Counted from the stretch's first letter, positions 18,947 through 28,149 are shown. The stretch is DNA of 64,000 bases from CAWHNT01 sp963830775 (GCA_963830775.1 CAWHNT010000037.1:310001-374000), one strand, 5' to 3'. Notes: generated by a model not told the origin, from the letters alone. A program made the numbers and translations.

Positions 18947-19104
18947 GGTTTCCTCTGCATCATTCGAACGAGGCGCAGAAGACGCCCCAGCCGTCGCAAG
19001 AGTTTGTCCGCGACCACCCGAAATGGTCGCAGCCGGTCGCACTTCCGGGCGGCGCGGTACAGTCCGTTACAAAGCCCGGGCTGTGCTCGCCTGCGGGCTC
19101 CGGC

Positions 19105-19839
19105 ATGATGCGCGGCGTGAGCGAGACCGAGCCCCACATCCTGGTCGTCGACGACCATCGCGACATCCGCGAGCTCCTGGCCCGCTACCTGGCGAAGCAC
19201 GGCTTCAGGGTCAGCGTGGCCGAGCACGCGGCGGCCGCCCGCCGGCAGCTGCAGGCGGCAGCGGTCGATCTCGTGGTGCTCGACATCATGATGCCGGGCG
19301 AGGACGGGCTCTCGCTCTGCCGCAGCTTGCGGGAGACCGGCGAGGTGCCGGTGATCCTGCTCACGGCGGTGGTCGAGGAGACCGATCGGGTCGTCGGGCT
19401 CGAGATGGGTGCGGACGACTATGTCACGAAACCCTTCAACCCGCGCGAGCTGCTGGCCCGGATCAGGGCCGTGCTGCGGCGGGTGCATAGCCTGCCGCCG
19501 CGGCGCGGGCGGCCGGCGGCGACGCGGCTCGCCTTCGACCGCTGGGTGCTGGATACGGGGCGGCGCGAGCTGGAAGGCCCGGACGGGGTCGCCCTGCCGT
19601 TGAGCACGGGCGAGTTCCTGCTGCTCTCGGCCTTCCTCGAGCGGCCGCGGCTCGTCCTCACCCGCGACCAGCTCCTGGACCTCACGCGAGGGCGTGATGC
19701 CGGGCCGTTCGACCGGGCGATCGACAACCAGGTGAGCCGGCTCCGGCGCAAGATCGAGACCGATCCCAAGCGGCCGGCACTGATCAAGACCCATTGGGGC
19801 GGCGGCTACAGCTTCGAGGCCGAGGTCCGCGAGGCATGA
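19105..19839 (+). CDS. OmpR-family response regulator
   Basis: A 244-residue regulator. The receiver domain has the acidic pocket VVDDH, phospho-acceptor Asp60 (VVLDIMMPG), Thr in LLTAV and Lys in VTKPF. A C-terminal winged-helix domain (STGEFLLLSAF, then DNQVSRLRRKIE and WGGGYSF) binds DNA. The start may be ATG 19105, ATG 19108 or GTG 19117. ATGA overlap with the sensor kinase shows they form one operon. The divergent EF-hand gene is a candidate target. Confidence 0.92.
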   Translation: MMRGVSETEPHILVVDDHRDIRELLARYLAKHGFRVSVAEHAAAARRQLQAAAVDLVVLDIMMPGEDGLSLCRSLRETGEVPVILLTAVVEETDRVVGLEMGADDYVTKPFNPRELLARIRAVLRRVHSLPPRRGRPAATRLAFDRWVLDTGRRELEGPDGVALPLSTGEFLLLSAFLERPRLVLTRDQLLDLTRGRDAGPFDRAIDNQVSRLRRKIETDPKRPALIKTHWGGGYSFEAEVREA

Positions 19840-21239
19840 GCTGGCCGCGGCCCTGGCCGCGCGGGCTGGCGGGTCAGCTCGTGCTGGTGCTGCTGCTCGC
19901 CATGGTGGCGGGCCAGGCGGCCGCGTTCTGGCTCTTCGCCGACGAGCGGCGGGCGGCCCTCGACACCCTGCGCTACCAGCAGATCGTCGATCGCCTGGCG
20001 ACCGTGGTGCGCATGGTCCGCGCGGTGCCGGACGATCAGCAGCCGGCGCTGATCGCGGCCGCCGCCGGGCCGGAGCTGGCGCTGCGGGTGGTGGCCCGGC
20101 CCCATGCGCCTCCGCCGCGGCCACCCGAGCGCTGGCTGGCACGGCGGATCGCGCGGGCGTTCGACATGGCGCCGGAGCAGGTGCGCGTCGAGCTCAGACG
20201 GCCGCCGGGCCACGGCCGCTGGCGCGACTGGTCCCCGCCGGAGGATGCGTCGCCGCCAGAGGACGCGCCGCCGGATGAGCCGCCGCGGCGGCGCTGGCGG
20301 GTGGTGGGCGTGGCCGTGCAGCTCGGGCCCGGCCGCTGGCTCGAGGCGACGCTGGCGCCGGGGCCGCCGCCCTTGGGGCTGGGCAGGCTGACGCTCGTGG
20401 CCTGGCTGCTCACGGCGGGGCTCCTGGTCCTGGTCGTGGCGCTGAGCGCCCGGCGGATCGTGCGGCCGTTGCGGGCCTTGGGCCAGGCGGCGGAGCGGCT
20501 CGGCCGCGGCGAGCCCGTTCCGCCCCTGCCCGAAGCCGGGCCGGACGAGCTGCGCCGCACCACGCGGGCCTTCAACGAGATGCAGGCCCGGCTCAGACGG
20601 TTCATCGACGACCGGACGCGGATGATGGCAGCGCTGGGGCATGACCTGCGCACGCCGATCACCGCGCTGCGCCTGCGGGCCGAGCTGGTCGAGGAGGAGG
20701 AGGCGCGCGAGCGGCTGCTGGCGACGCTGGACGAGATGCACCAGATGGTCGAGGCGGCCCTGGGCTTCCTGCGCGACGAGGCCGCGAGCGAGCCCGCGCG
20801 CGAGGTCGACGTTGCGGCCCTGGTCGAGGGCTTGTGCGAGGATCTCCGCGAGCTCGGTCAGGAGGTCCACTTCACCGGGCCGGAGCGGCTGGTGGCACGG
20901 CTTCGGCCTACGGCGCTCAAGCGGGCCTTGCGCAACCTGATCGAGAATGCCGTCGCCTACGGGAAGCGGGCACGGGTGGCGCTGGCGGCGGGGCCGGGCG
21001 AGATCACGGTGACGGTCGAGGATGACGGGCCGGGCATCGCGCAAGCCGATCTCGAGCGCGTGTTCGAGCCCTTCGTGCGCCTGGAGGGCTCGCGCAGCCG
21101 GGAGACCGGCGGGATCGGCCTGGGCCTCGCCATCGCCCGCTCGGTGGTGCGCGCCCATGGCGGGGACATAGCACTCGCCAACCGGCCGGAGGGTGGGCTG
21201 CGGGCCACGGTGCGGCTGCCGGTTGCCGCCTCTGCATAA
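19836..21239 (+). CDS. Membrane sensor histidine kinase
   Basis: A 467-residue kinase with a membrane segment at about 12-32, a Pro-rich periplasmic sensor region with repeated SPPEDA/PPEDAP motifs, and a second membrane segment at about 185-205. A HAMP domain, the H-box ALGHDLRTPI with phospho-acceptor His269, and ATPase boxes N (LRNLIENAV), G1 (DDGPGI) and G2 (GGIGLGLAI) follow. It phosphorylates the upstream regulator. The sensor region of about 150 residues is short and Pro/Arg-rich, without a recognised ligand domain. The signal could be divalent metal or calcium, given the neighbouring EF-hand gene, but that is inference. Confidence 0.9.
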   Translation: MSWPRPWPRGLAGQLVLVLLLAMVAGQAAAFWLFADERRAALDTLRYQQIVDRLATVVRMVRAVPDDQQPALIAAAAGPELALRVVARPHAPPPRPPERWLARRIARAFDMAPEQVRVELRRPPGHGRWRDWSPPEDASPPEDAPPDEPPRRRWRVVGVAVQLGPGRWLEATLAPGPPPLGLGRLTLVAWLLTAGLLVLVVALSARRIVRPLRALGQAAERLGRGEPVPPLPEAGPDELRRTTRAFNEMQARLRRFIDDRTRMMAALGHDLRTPITALRLRAELVEEEEARERLLATLDEMHQMVEAALGFLRDEAASEPAREVDVAALVEGLCEDLRELGQEVHFTGPERLVARLRPTALKRALRNLIENAVAYGKRARVALAAGPGEITVTVEDDGPGIAQADLERVFEPFVRLEGSRSRETGGIGLGLAIARSVVRAHGGDIALANRPEGGLRATVRLPVAASA

Positions 21240-21322
21240 ACCAGTGCCGATGCGCATTTTGCGCCGGGGCCGGCTCTGGCCTAAGCTGGCCGGCAGGCCG
21301 AGCGAAGCGAGACTGCCCGTCG

Positions 21323-23968
21323 ATGGAACCATCGATCTTCGCCTATATCCGCCAGCACAGCTGGCGGCAGCAGCTCGTCATCCTCGTGCTGACGCTGCTG
21401 TCCTTCCCCCCGCTCTACTATTCGCTCGAGCTGCCGAAGATCATCATCAACCAGGCGCTGAGCCGGCCCGATGATCCGCACACGATCCTCGGCTACGAGC
21501 TCGACCAGGTGCACTACCTCTACGCGCTGTGCGGCATCTTCCTGGCGCTGGTGCTGATCGGCGGCGTGCTCAAATACATCCTCAACGTCTATGCCGGGAT
21601 CGTCGCCGAGCGGATGCTGCGGCGGCTGCGCTACGATCTCTTCAGCCACGTCCTGCGCTTCCCGCTGCCGGCACTCCGCCGGGTGAGCCAGGGCGAGCTG
21701 GTGCAGATGATCAACGCCGAGACCGAGGCCCTGGGCGGCTATGTCGGCGACGCCCTGGCCGTGCCGGCGTTCCAGGGCGGCACGCTGATCACCATCCTGT
21801 TCTTCATCTTCATGCAGGACGTGGTGCTGGGCTTCGCTGCCATCGCCCTCTACCCGGTCCAGATGTGGCTGATCCCCAAGCTGCAGCGGCAGGTGAACAA
21901 TCTGGGCAAGCGCCGGGTGCGCCAGGTGCGGCGCAACGCCGAGCGCATCAGCGAGACCGCATCGGGGGTGCGCGACATCCGCGCCAACGACGCCACCGCC
22001 TATGAGCTGACCCGCTTCACCAAAGAGCTGGGCGAGGTGTTCTGGATCCGCTTTGACATCTACAAGAAGAAGTTCCTGATCAAGTTCCTCAACAACTTCA
22101 TCGCCCAGCTCGGGCCCTTCTTCTTCTTCACCATCGGCGGCTACCTCGTGATCCATGGCGAGATCACGTTGGGTGCGCTGGTCGCCATCGTCGGCGCGCA
22201 CAAGGATCTGTCGTCGCCGTGGAAGGAGCTGCTCACCTACTATCAGACCATGTACGACGTTAAGATCAAGTATGAGCAGACGGTCACCCAGTTCGCACCG
22301 CCGGGCCTGATCGACCAGCGCCGCCAGAGCGACGACCCGCCGGAGAATCTCGACCTCCAGGCACCGCTGCGGGCGCAGAACCTCGCTATCGCCGAGGAGG
22401 GCGAGGAGCCGATCGTCGAGGGGCTGAGCTTCGAGCTGCCGCTGCCGACCCGGCTCGCGATCACCGGTCCGGCCGGCAGCGGCAAGGAGGAGCTGACGCT
22501 GGTCCTGGCCGGCCTGCTCCAGCCGCATGCGGGCCGCGTCCTGATCGGCGAGACCGACATCGCCAGCCTGCCGGAATCGGTGCTCGGGCGGCGGTTCGGG
22601 TATGCCGGCACACCCAGTTACATCTTCAGCGGCACGCTCGAGGAGAACCTTCTCTTCGGCCTGCGCCATCGTCCGGTGGTGGTGCCCGAACTGTCGGGCG
22701 AGCAGGAGGCCAGCCGCAAGCGCGAGCTGCACGAGGCCAAGCGCTCGGGCAACGCGCGCTATGACCCCGAGGCCGACTGGACGGACTGGGCGGCAGCCGG
22801 CGTCAACGATCCCTCGGAACGGCTGCCGGTCATGGTCCAGGCCCTGCAGGTCGCGACGCTCGAGGGCGACGTCTACGTGCTGGGCCTGCGCGGCACGGTG
22901 ACGGAGCGGCACGGCGACCTGCCGGACCGGCTCCTGGAAGCGCGGCGGGCGATGCAGGAGCGGCTGGGTGCCAACAAGCAGCTGGCCCGCCTGGTCGAGC
23001 ACTTCCATCCCGACCGCTACAACACCAACGCCACGCTGGCCGAGAACCTTCTCTTCGGCGTGCCGGTCGACGACCGCTTCAACGTCGATCACCTGGCGAC
23101 CAACCCCTATGTCCGGGAGACGCTGGATGCGACCGGGCTGACCCAGGAGCTGATCGGGGTCGGCTACAGCGTGGCCCAGACCATGCTGGAGCTGTTCGCC
23201 GACCTGCCGCCGGACCACGAGTATTTCCGCCAGTTCAGCTTCATCGCCCCGGACGAGCTGCCGGATTACCGGGCGCTGGTGGCGAGGGTCGATCCGAACC
23301 GCCTGGATGCGCTGTCGGCCGCCGACCGCGAGCGCCTGCTGACGATGCCCTTCAAGCTGATCCCGGCCCGGCATCGGCTGGGACTGCTCACGCCCGAGCT
23401 CCTGGACAAGGTCCTGGTGGCTCGACGGCACTTCCAGGAGAAGCTGCCGGAGCACCTGCGCGGTGCGATCGCCTTCTTCGACCCCGGTGCCTATAACGGG
23501 CCCAGCAGCATCCAGGACAACGTGATCTTCGGCAAGATCGCCTACGGCCAGGCTCAGGCCGGAGCGCGGATCACCGAGCTCCTGACCGACGTCCTGGACG
23601 AGCTGGGCCTGCGCCAGCGCGTCATCCAGGTGGGGCTCGACGCGCCCTGCGGCGTGGCCGGCGGCCGCCTCTCCCCGGCCCAGCGGCAGAAGCTCGCCGT
23701 CGCCCGGGAGGTGCTGAAGCGGCCGGAGATCATGATCCTCTACGACCCCCTGGGCGCGCTCGACCCGGTGGATCAGATCCGGGCTCGGGACAATCTCCTG
23801 CGCCAGATGGAGGGCCGGACGCTGATCTGGGCGGTGCAGCAGGAGGAGTGGTCGAGGCACTTCGACCATGTGCTGAAGTTGAATGAGGGCCACGTCACGG
23901 CGGTCGGCGGCCCGGCTCCGCCGGACGAGGAGCCGGCACCCGTCCGCGAGCTGGAGCCGGTGTCATGA
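21323..23968 (+). CDS. Exporter-type TMD fused to an expanded, degenerate ABC nucleotide-binding domain
   Basis: An 881-residue protein. Residues 15-320 are a type I exporter transmembrane domain with six predicted helices. Residues 345-450 begin an NBD, but the Walker A reads GPAGSGKEE (382-390), with Glu where Ser/Thr binds magnesium. The Q-loop Gln is absent (YAGTPSYIFSG). The signature is RLSPAQRQK (782-790) in place of LSGGQ, Walker B is IMILYDP (Tyr and Asp replace Asp-Glu), and the H-loop His is Gln (WAVQQ). About 280 residues of extra sequence separate the two halves. The ENLLFG motif that normally follows the Q-loop occurs three times (440-446, 574-579, and DNVIFG at 732-737). ATP hydrolysis is doubtful. 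It heads an operon with cyclic-nucleotide genes. Confidence 0.85.
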   Translation: MEPSIFAYIRQHSWRQQLVILVLTLLSFPPLYYSLELPKIIINQALSRPDDPHTILGYELDQVHYLYALCGIFLALVLIGGVLKYILNVYAGIVAERMLRRLRYDLFSHVLRFPLPALRRVSQGELVQMINAETEALGGYVGDALAVPAFQGGTLITILFFIFMQDVVLGFAAIALYPVQMWLIPKLQRQVNNLGKRRVRQVRRNAERISETASGVRDIRANDATAYELTRFTKELGEVFWIRFDIYKKKFLIKFLNNFIAQLGPFFFFTIGGYLVIHGEITLGALVAIVGAHKDLSSPWKELLTYYQTMYDVKIKYEQTVTQFAPPGLIDQRRQSDDPPENLDLQAPLRAQNLAIAEEGEEPIVEGLSFELPLPTRLAITGPAGSGKEELTLVLAGLLQPHAGRVLIGETDIASLPESVLGRRFGYAGTPSYIFSGTLEENLLFGLRHRPVVVPELSGEQEASRKRELHEAKRSGNARYDPEADWTDWAAAGVNDPSERLPVMVQALQVATLEGDVYVLGLRGTVTERHGDLPDRLLEARRAMQERLGANKQLARLVEHFHPDRYNTNATLAENLLFGVPVDDRFNVDHLATNPYVRETLDATGLTQELIGVGYSVAQTMLELFADLPPDHEYFRQFSFIAPDELPDYRALVARVDPNRLDALSAADRERLLTMPFKLIPARHRLGLLTPELLDKVLVARRHFQEKLPEHLRGAIAFFDPGAYNGPSSIQDNVIFGKIAYGQAQAGARITELLTDVLDELGLRQRVIQVGLDAPCGVAGGRLSPAQRQKLAVAREVLKRPEIMILYDPLGALDPVDQIRARDNLLRQMEGRTLIWAVQQEEWSRHFDHVLKLNEGHVTAVGGPAPPDEEPAPVRELEPVS

Positions 23969-24038
23969 AGCTTGGCCTTCGGGGCCTCAACGCCCGGCCT
24001 TGGACGAGAGGGACCGCGCGCCGACTGGGAGACGCACC

Positions 24039-24515
24039 GTGAGCCTGCAGAAGGATGTCGAGGTCCTCCGCAGCATCCCGCTGTTCGCGAAGATCGAGCC
24101 TGCCAAGCTGAAGCTCCTGGCCTTCACCAGCGAGCATCTGGAGTTCGCGGAAGGCGACACGCTGTGCCGGCAGGGCGAGGCCGGCGACGCCGCCTTCATC
24201 GTGCTCGAGGGCCAGGCCGACGTGCTGGTGGAGAACCCGGGCGGTGCGGTGAAGGTCGCCACCATCCACCGCAACGACATCGTGGGCGAGATCGCCATCC
24301 TGTGCGACGTGCCGCGCACGGCCACCGTCCAGGCCACCACCCGGCTGGTGGCGCTGCGGGTCTCCAAGGACGGGTTCTTCAACCTCGTCACCCAGTTCCC
24401 GCAGATCGCCGTCGAGATCATGGGCGAGCTCGCCTCGCGCCTGCACGCCACCACCCAGCGCCTGACCGAGGCCTCGGCACGGCTGCGCAGCATCGACGCG
24501 GCAGGCCGGGCATGA
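24039..24515 (+). CDS. Single-domain cyclic-nucleotide-binding protein
   Basis: A 158-residue protein consisting of one CNB beta-roll (DTLCRQGEAGDAAFIVLEGQ, then GEIAILCDVPRTATVQATT) and a C-terminal helix. The phosphate-binding cassette reads GEIAILCDVPRTATV, with Glu for the ribose and Arg for the cyclic phosphate, so cAMP or cGMP binding is likely. There is no HTH domain, so it is not a Crp-type regulator. GTG 24039 is the start; the 70-bp gap to the ABC-like gene is the only spacing in the operon, and the stop overlaps the adenylate cyclase ATG (ATGA). Confidence 0.85.
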   Translation: MSLQKDVEVLRSIPLFAKIEPAKLKLLAFTSEHLEFAEGDTLCRQGEAGDAAFIVLEGQADVLVENPGGAVKVATIHRNDIVGEIAILCDVPRTATVQATTRLVALRVSKDGFFNLVTQFPQIAVEIMGELASRLHATTQRLTEASARLRSIDAAGRA

Positions 24516-25724
24516 ACGCCCAGAGCCATGCCCGCGACCTGGCGTGGCCGACCTTCCCCTCCGCAGCGCTCGACTGGCTCGTGCGCGAGAGCGGGGCCAT
24601 CCCCTTCGTCGACAACCTCCTGGCCGAGCTCTGCTCACGGCTGGTCGAAGACGGCCTGCCTTTGGCTCGCGTCAGCCTGCACCTGCGCACCCTCCATCCG
24701 CAGTTCCTGGGCGCCCGCATGCTCTGGCACCGCGGCATGGACACGGCCGAGCTCAGCCTGGTCGGTCACAGCATGCGCGACGATCCGCGCTTCCTGCACA
24801 GCCCGGTCCGTGCCCTCTACGAGGGTGCCGAAGGGATCCGGCACCGGCTCGACGTGCACGACGACGGCGGGGACGAGTACAGCATCTACGAGGAGCTGCG
24901 TGCCGAGGGCCTGACCGACTATGTGGCCCTGCCGCTGGTCACCACCGACGGCAAGCGCCACGCCACCAGCTGGAGCACGGACCAGCCGGGCGGCTTCACC
25001 ACCGAGCACCTGGTGCGCATCAGCGACCTGATGCCGGTCCTCACCATGGCGGTCGAGATCCGGATGAACCGCCGGATCGCCAAGAACCTGCTCAACACCT
25101 ATGTCGGCGAGCGGGCGGGCGAGCGCGTGCTGGCGGGCGACATCACCCGCGGCTCGGGCACCACCATCCAGGCCGCGATCTGGAACTGCGACCTGCGCAG
25201 CTTCACCATGATCTCCGAGCACTGGCCGCGCGACGACGTGATCTCCTCGCTCAACGACTATTTCGACGCCATGGGCGCCCCGGTGACCAAGTACGGCGGC
25301 GAGATCCTGAAGTTCATCGGCGACGGCATGCTGGCCATCTTCCCGCTCGAGGAGGAGGATGCCTGCGTGCGGGCGCTCAGGGCCGCGATCGAGGCCCGCC
25401 AGGCCATGATCGAGCTCAACGAGCGCCGCGAGGCCCAGGGTTTCGAGCGGCTGGGCTATGGCCTGGCGCTGCATGTCGGCGACGTGATGTACGGCAATAT
25501 CGGCACCACGACCCGGCTCGACTTCACCGTCATCGGCCCTGCCGTGAACACCACCGCCCGGCTCGAGGGCCTGACCAAGGTCCTGCATCGCCGGGTCGTG
25601 CTCTCGGCCCCCTTCGCCTATCGCTGCGGCTGCTCGCCCGATTTCCTGGAGCCGCTGGGCTCCTATCCCCTGCGCGGCGTGGGCGAGCCGCTTGGCGGTG
25701 TTCGGGCTGGCCGGCGACCATTGA
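24512..25724 (+). CDS. Class III adenylate cyclase, frame broken near the 3' end
   Basis: About 404 residues. Residues 20-180 form a sensory, GAF-like region without obvious ligand motif; 190-385 are the cyclase homology domain. Metal aspartates are Asp227 (CDLRSFT) and Asp271 (FIGDGMLAIF). The purine-selecting pair is Lys267 and Asp337 (TTRLDFTVIG), favouring ATP; transition-state residues are Asn346 and Arg350 (VNTTARLE). As sequenced, the frame runs on into the methyltransferase. An extra base at 25691-25695 explains this: in the other frame the sequence is EPLAVFGLAGDH and then TGA at 25722, a typical cyclase C-terminus. No membrane segment is seen, so it is cytoplasmic. Confidence 0.85.
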
Positions 25725-26413
25725 GCCTGAAGCCGCGCGAGCCGATCGCCCAGCTCGTGCATTCGCTGGGCTTCTTCGGCGTGGCTGCGGTGATCGACGG
25801 CGGCGCCAACGAGGGCCAGTACGCCACCTCGCTGCGCGCGCACGGCTGGACCGGCAGGGTGGTCTCGATCGAGCCGATCCCGGAGGTTCACGCTCGCCTG
25901 GCCAGGCGCGCCGCCGGCGATCCGGCCTGGACCGTGCTCCCGCCGATGGCGCTGGGGGCCGAGGACGGCGAGGCGGTGCTCGAGGTCTCGGCCGAGAGCG
26001 ACATGAGCTCGCTCCGGCCACAGAGCGAGCTGCTGCATCGGATCTCGCCCAGCTCGGCCGTCACCGCCCGCATCCCCGTCCCGGTGCGCCGCCTCGACGG
26101 GCTCGAACTGCCGCCGGGCCCGCTCTTCCTCAAGCTCGACCTGCAAGGCGGTGAGGCCGCAGCGCTGGAGGGGGCTGCGGGCCTCCTGCCACGGCTGGTC
26201 GGCATCCAGCTCGAGATGGCCCTGGTCCGGCTCTACGCGGGCGAGCCGCTCTGGCGGGAGATGGTCGACCGGCTGGAGGCGATGGGCTTCGGCCTGCACC
26301 TGCTCATCCCCGGCTATTACGAGCGCAAGCTCGGCCGCCAGCTCCAGGTCGACGGGGTGTTCTACCGGGCGCAGGGTGCGGCAGCGCCTGCGGGAATGGG
26401 AGATCCGCCTTGA
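25721..26413 (+). CDS. FkbM-family SAM-dependent methyltransferase
   Basis: Begins at TTG 25721, overlapping the corrected cyclase stop as TTGA; length 230 residues. The SAM-binding motif I is VIDGGANEGQYATSL, followed by the FkbM pattern RVVSIEPIPEVHARL, SDMSSLRPQSELL, RRLDGL and FLKLDLQGGEAAALEGA. These enzymes usually O-methylate sugars or polyketides. In the sequence as given it appears fused to the cyclase, but that fusion depends on one base. It ends overlapping the next gene by TTGA. Its role beside a cyclic-nucleotide system is unknown. Confidence 0.8.
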   Translation: MSLKPREPIAQLVHSLGFFGVAAVIDGGANEGQYATSLRAHGWTGRVVSIEPIPEVHARLARRAAGDPAWTVLPPMALGAEDGEAVLEVSAESDMSSLRPQSELLHRISPSSAVTARIPVPVRRLDGLELPPGPLFLKLDLQGGEAAALEGAAGLLPRLVGIQLEMALVRLYAGEPLWREMVDRLEAMGFGLHLLIPGYYERKLGRQLQVDGVFYRAQGAAAPAGMGDPP

Positions 26414-27027
26414 GCACCATCGTCGAGGACGAGGCTACCCTGCGCAGCCTCTACCCGCAGCAGGTGGAGCTGCGCCGGAAGACCATTCTCGATCGCCTCG
26501 ATCGTCACTGCCGCAACTTCATCGCCCACTCGCCCTTCCTCGTGCTGGCGACCGCCGGCGCCGACGGCGGCGTCGACGCCTCGCCGCGCGGCGACGCCCC
26601 GGGCTTCGTGCAGGTGCTGGACGACCGCACCCTCGCCATCCCGGACCGGCGCGGCAACAACCGTCTGGACAGCATGAGCAACATCAGCGCGAGACCGCAG
26701 GTGGGCCTGCTCTTCTTCATTCCCGGCATCGGCGAGACCCTGCGCGTCAACGGCCGTGCCCGGATCACCACCGACCCGGAGCTGACGGCCCGCATGGCCG
26801 TCCAGCAAAAGGCGCCCGCGGCCGCCATCCTGGTCGAGGTCGAGCAGGCCTACCTGCATTGCGGGAAGGCGCTGATCCGCTCGCACCTCTGGGACGACAC
26901 CTATCGCCTGGACCGCCATGCGTTCCCCAGCCTCGGCCGCATGATGGCGGACCAGGCCGGGGACGGCAGCGACGCCGCCGCCACCGAGGCCCAGATCGAA
27001 GAGGCCTACCGCGAGCGGCTCTACTGA
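26410..27027 (+). CDS. Pyridoxamine 5'-phosphate oxidase-fold FMN protein
   Basis: A 205-residue protein of the FMN-dependent split-barrel family (MSMEG_1061-like branch). Features are an N-terminal helix, LVLATAGADGGVDASPRGD with the flavin phosphate-contacting Arg, IPDRRGNNRLDSM and LFFIPGIGETLRVNGRARI. TTG 26410 overlaps the upstream stop (TTGA). Members reduce small molecules or sense flavin state; the substrate is unknown. It is the last gene of the ABC-cyclase operon and converges on the homocysteine methyltransferase with a 10-bp gap. Confidence 0.85.
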   Translation: MSTIVEDEATLRSLYPQQVELRRKTILDRLDRHCRNFIAHSPFLVLATAGADGGVDASPRGDAPGFVQVLDDRTLAIPDRRGNNRLDSMSNISARPQVGLLFFIPGIGETLRVNGRARITTDPELTARMAVQQKAPAAAILVEVEQAYLHCGKALIRSHLWDDTYRLDRHAFPSLGRMMADQAGDGSDAAATEAQIEEAYRERLY

Positions 27028-27037
27028 GGCTGCCCGA

Positions 27038-27979
27038 TCAGGCGGCGCAGGCGGTGCAGATGGCGGCGATGTGGCGGTGGTCCGTGCCGCAGCAGCCGCC
27101 CACGACGGCGAGCCCGCCCAGCCGCTCACGCAGCTCCCGGTAGCGTCGGCCGAGATCGGCCGGGTCGCCGGGATCGAGCTCGGTGGCGTTGTCGAGCTCG
27201 GCATGGCTCAGCGTCGAGGCGTTGGCCCGGATGCCGCGGATACGGCGCCGCCAGGGCTCGTCGGCCGCCAGCGCATCCTCGAAATGGAGCGGATGGGCGC
27301 AGTTGACCATGTAGTAGGCGGGCGAGCCGCCGGTCGCCTCGTCCACCTGCTGGATCGCGGCACCCAGCGTGTCGCCCGAAGGCAGGCGCCCGTCGGTCTC
27401 GACGGTGAACGCGATCACCGCCGGCATCCCGTGCGCCCGGGCTGCGCGCGCGATCCCGATCGCCTCCTCCGGATAGGTCATGGTGATGGCGCTCACCATG
27501 TCGGCCTCGGTGGCGCGGAAGTCGTCGATCTGGGCCTCGTGGTAGCGTTCGGCCTCCTCTGCCGTCATCCGCAGCTCGACCTTGTACCCGTCGCCGCGCG
27601 GCCCGAGGACGCCGTTGATGACGATCGGGATGTCCTTCCCCGCCTCGGCCTCGCGCAGCTCGACCAGGAGGTCCACCGAGCGCCGGTTGATGGCCGCCAG
27701 CGCCTCGGGCGTGTAGCCCAGCCGCTCTCCCCAGTCGGGGTTGGCCCGCCAGGTCGGCGTGTCGAGGATGAACCCATGGCCGTGCTCGCGGGCGATGGCG
27801 AGGTAGGGCTCGAAATAGGCCCGCAGCATCGCCCGGCCGTCCTCGCGCTCGACCAGCGGAAAGGCCGCGAAGCACGGCAGGTCGACGCCGTTGAGAAAGA
27901 CCAGCGTGGTCTCGAGGCCGCCGTCGGCGAGGAACATCCCACCGCCCAGCTGCGGCAGACGATCCCGATACAGAGACAT
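27038..27979 (-). CDS. Homocysteine S-methyltransferase family protein
   Basis: A 313-residue TIM barrel with DGGLETTLVF at the N-terminus and zinc ligands in VNCAHP and GGCCGTDH (Cys296-Cys297). This is the pattern of MmuM/BHMT enzymes, which move a methyl group from S-methylmethionine or a betaine to homocysteine. ATG 27979 has AGGAG just upstream; the frame extends to 28033 but without a better site. It is divergently transcribed from psd across 170 bp. The preferred methyl donor cannot be told from sequence. Confidence 0.88.
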   Translation of the reverse strand: MSLYRDRLPQLGGGMFLADGGLETTLVFLNGVDLPCFAAFPLVEREDGRAMLRAYFEPYLAIAREHGHGFILDTPTWRANPDWGERLGYTPEALAAINRRSVDLLVELREAEAGKDIPIVINGVLGPRGDGYKVELRMTAEEAERYHEAQIDDFRATEADMVSAITMTYPEEAIGIARAARAHGMPAVIAFTVETDGRLPSGDTLGAAIQQVDEATGGSPAYYMVNCAHPLHFEDALAADEPWRRRIRGIRANASTLSHAELDNATELDPGDPADLGRRYRELRERLGGLAVVGGCCGTDHRHIAAICTACAA

Positions 27980-28149
27980 TCTCCTGCTCCCCGATCCAGT
28001 CACACAGCCCGCAGCGTTGTGGCTCAAACGCATGGACCCGGTCAGTGAACGGGATCACCGAGGGTTGATCGAGGTGCTGTGCCCCCTTCCAGCCTGCGCA
28101 CTTCACCCCATCTTGCCAGCCTGAGACCCGCCGGAGACTCCCTCGACCG

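Noticed and set aside
21281..23893. Long minus-strand frame of 870 codons opposite the ABC-like gene
   Set aside because: High GC content keeps the opposite frame open; the composition is His/Gln/Arg-rich and no motif is recognised, while the plus frame shows membrane and ABC features.
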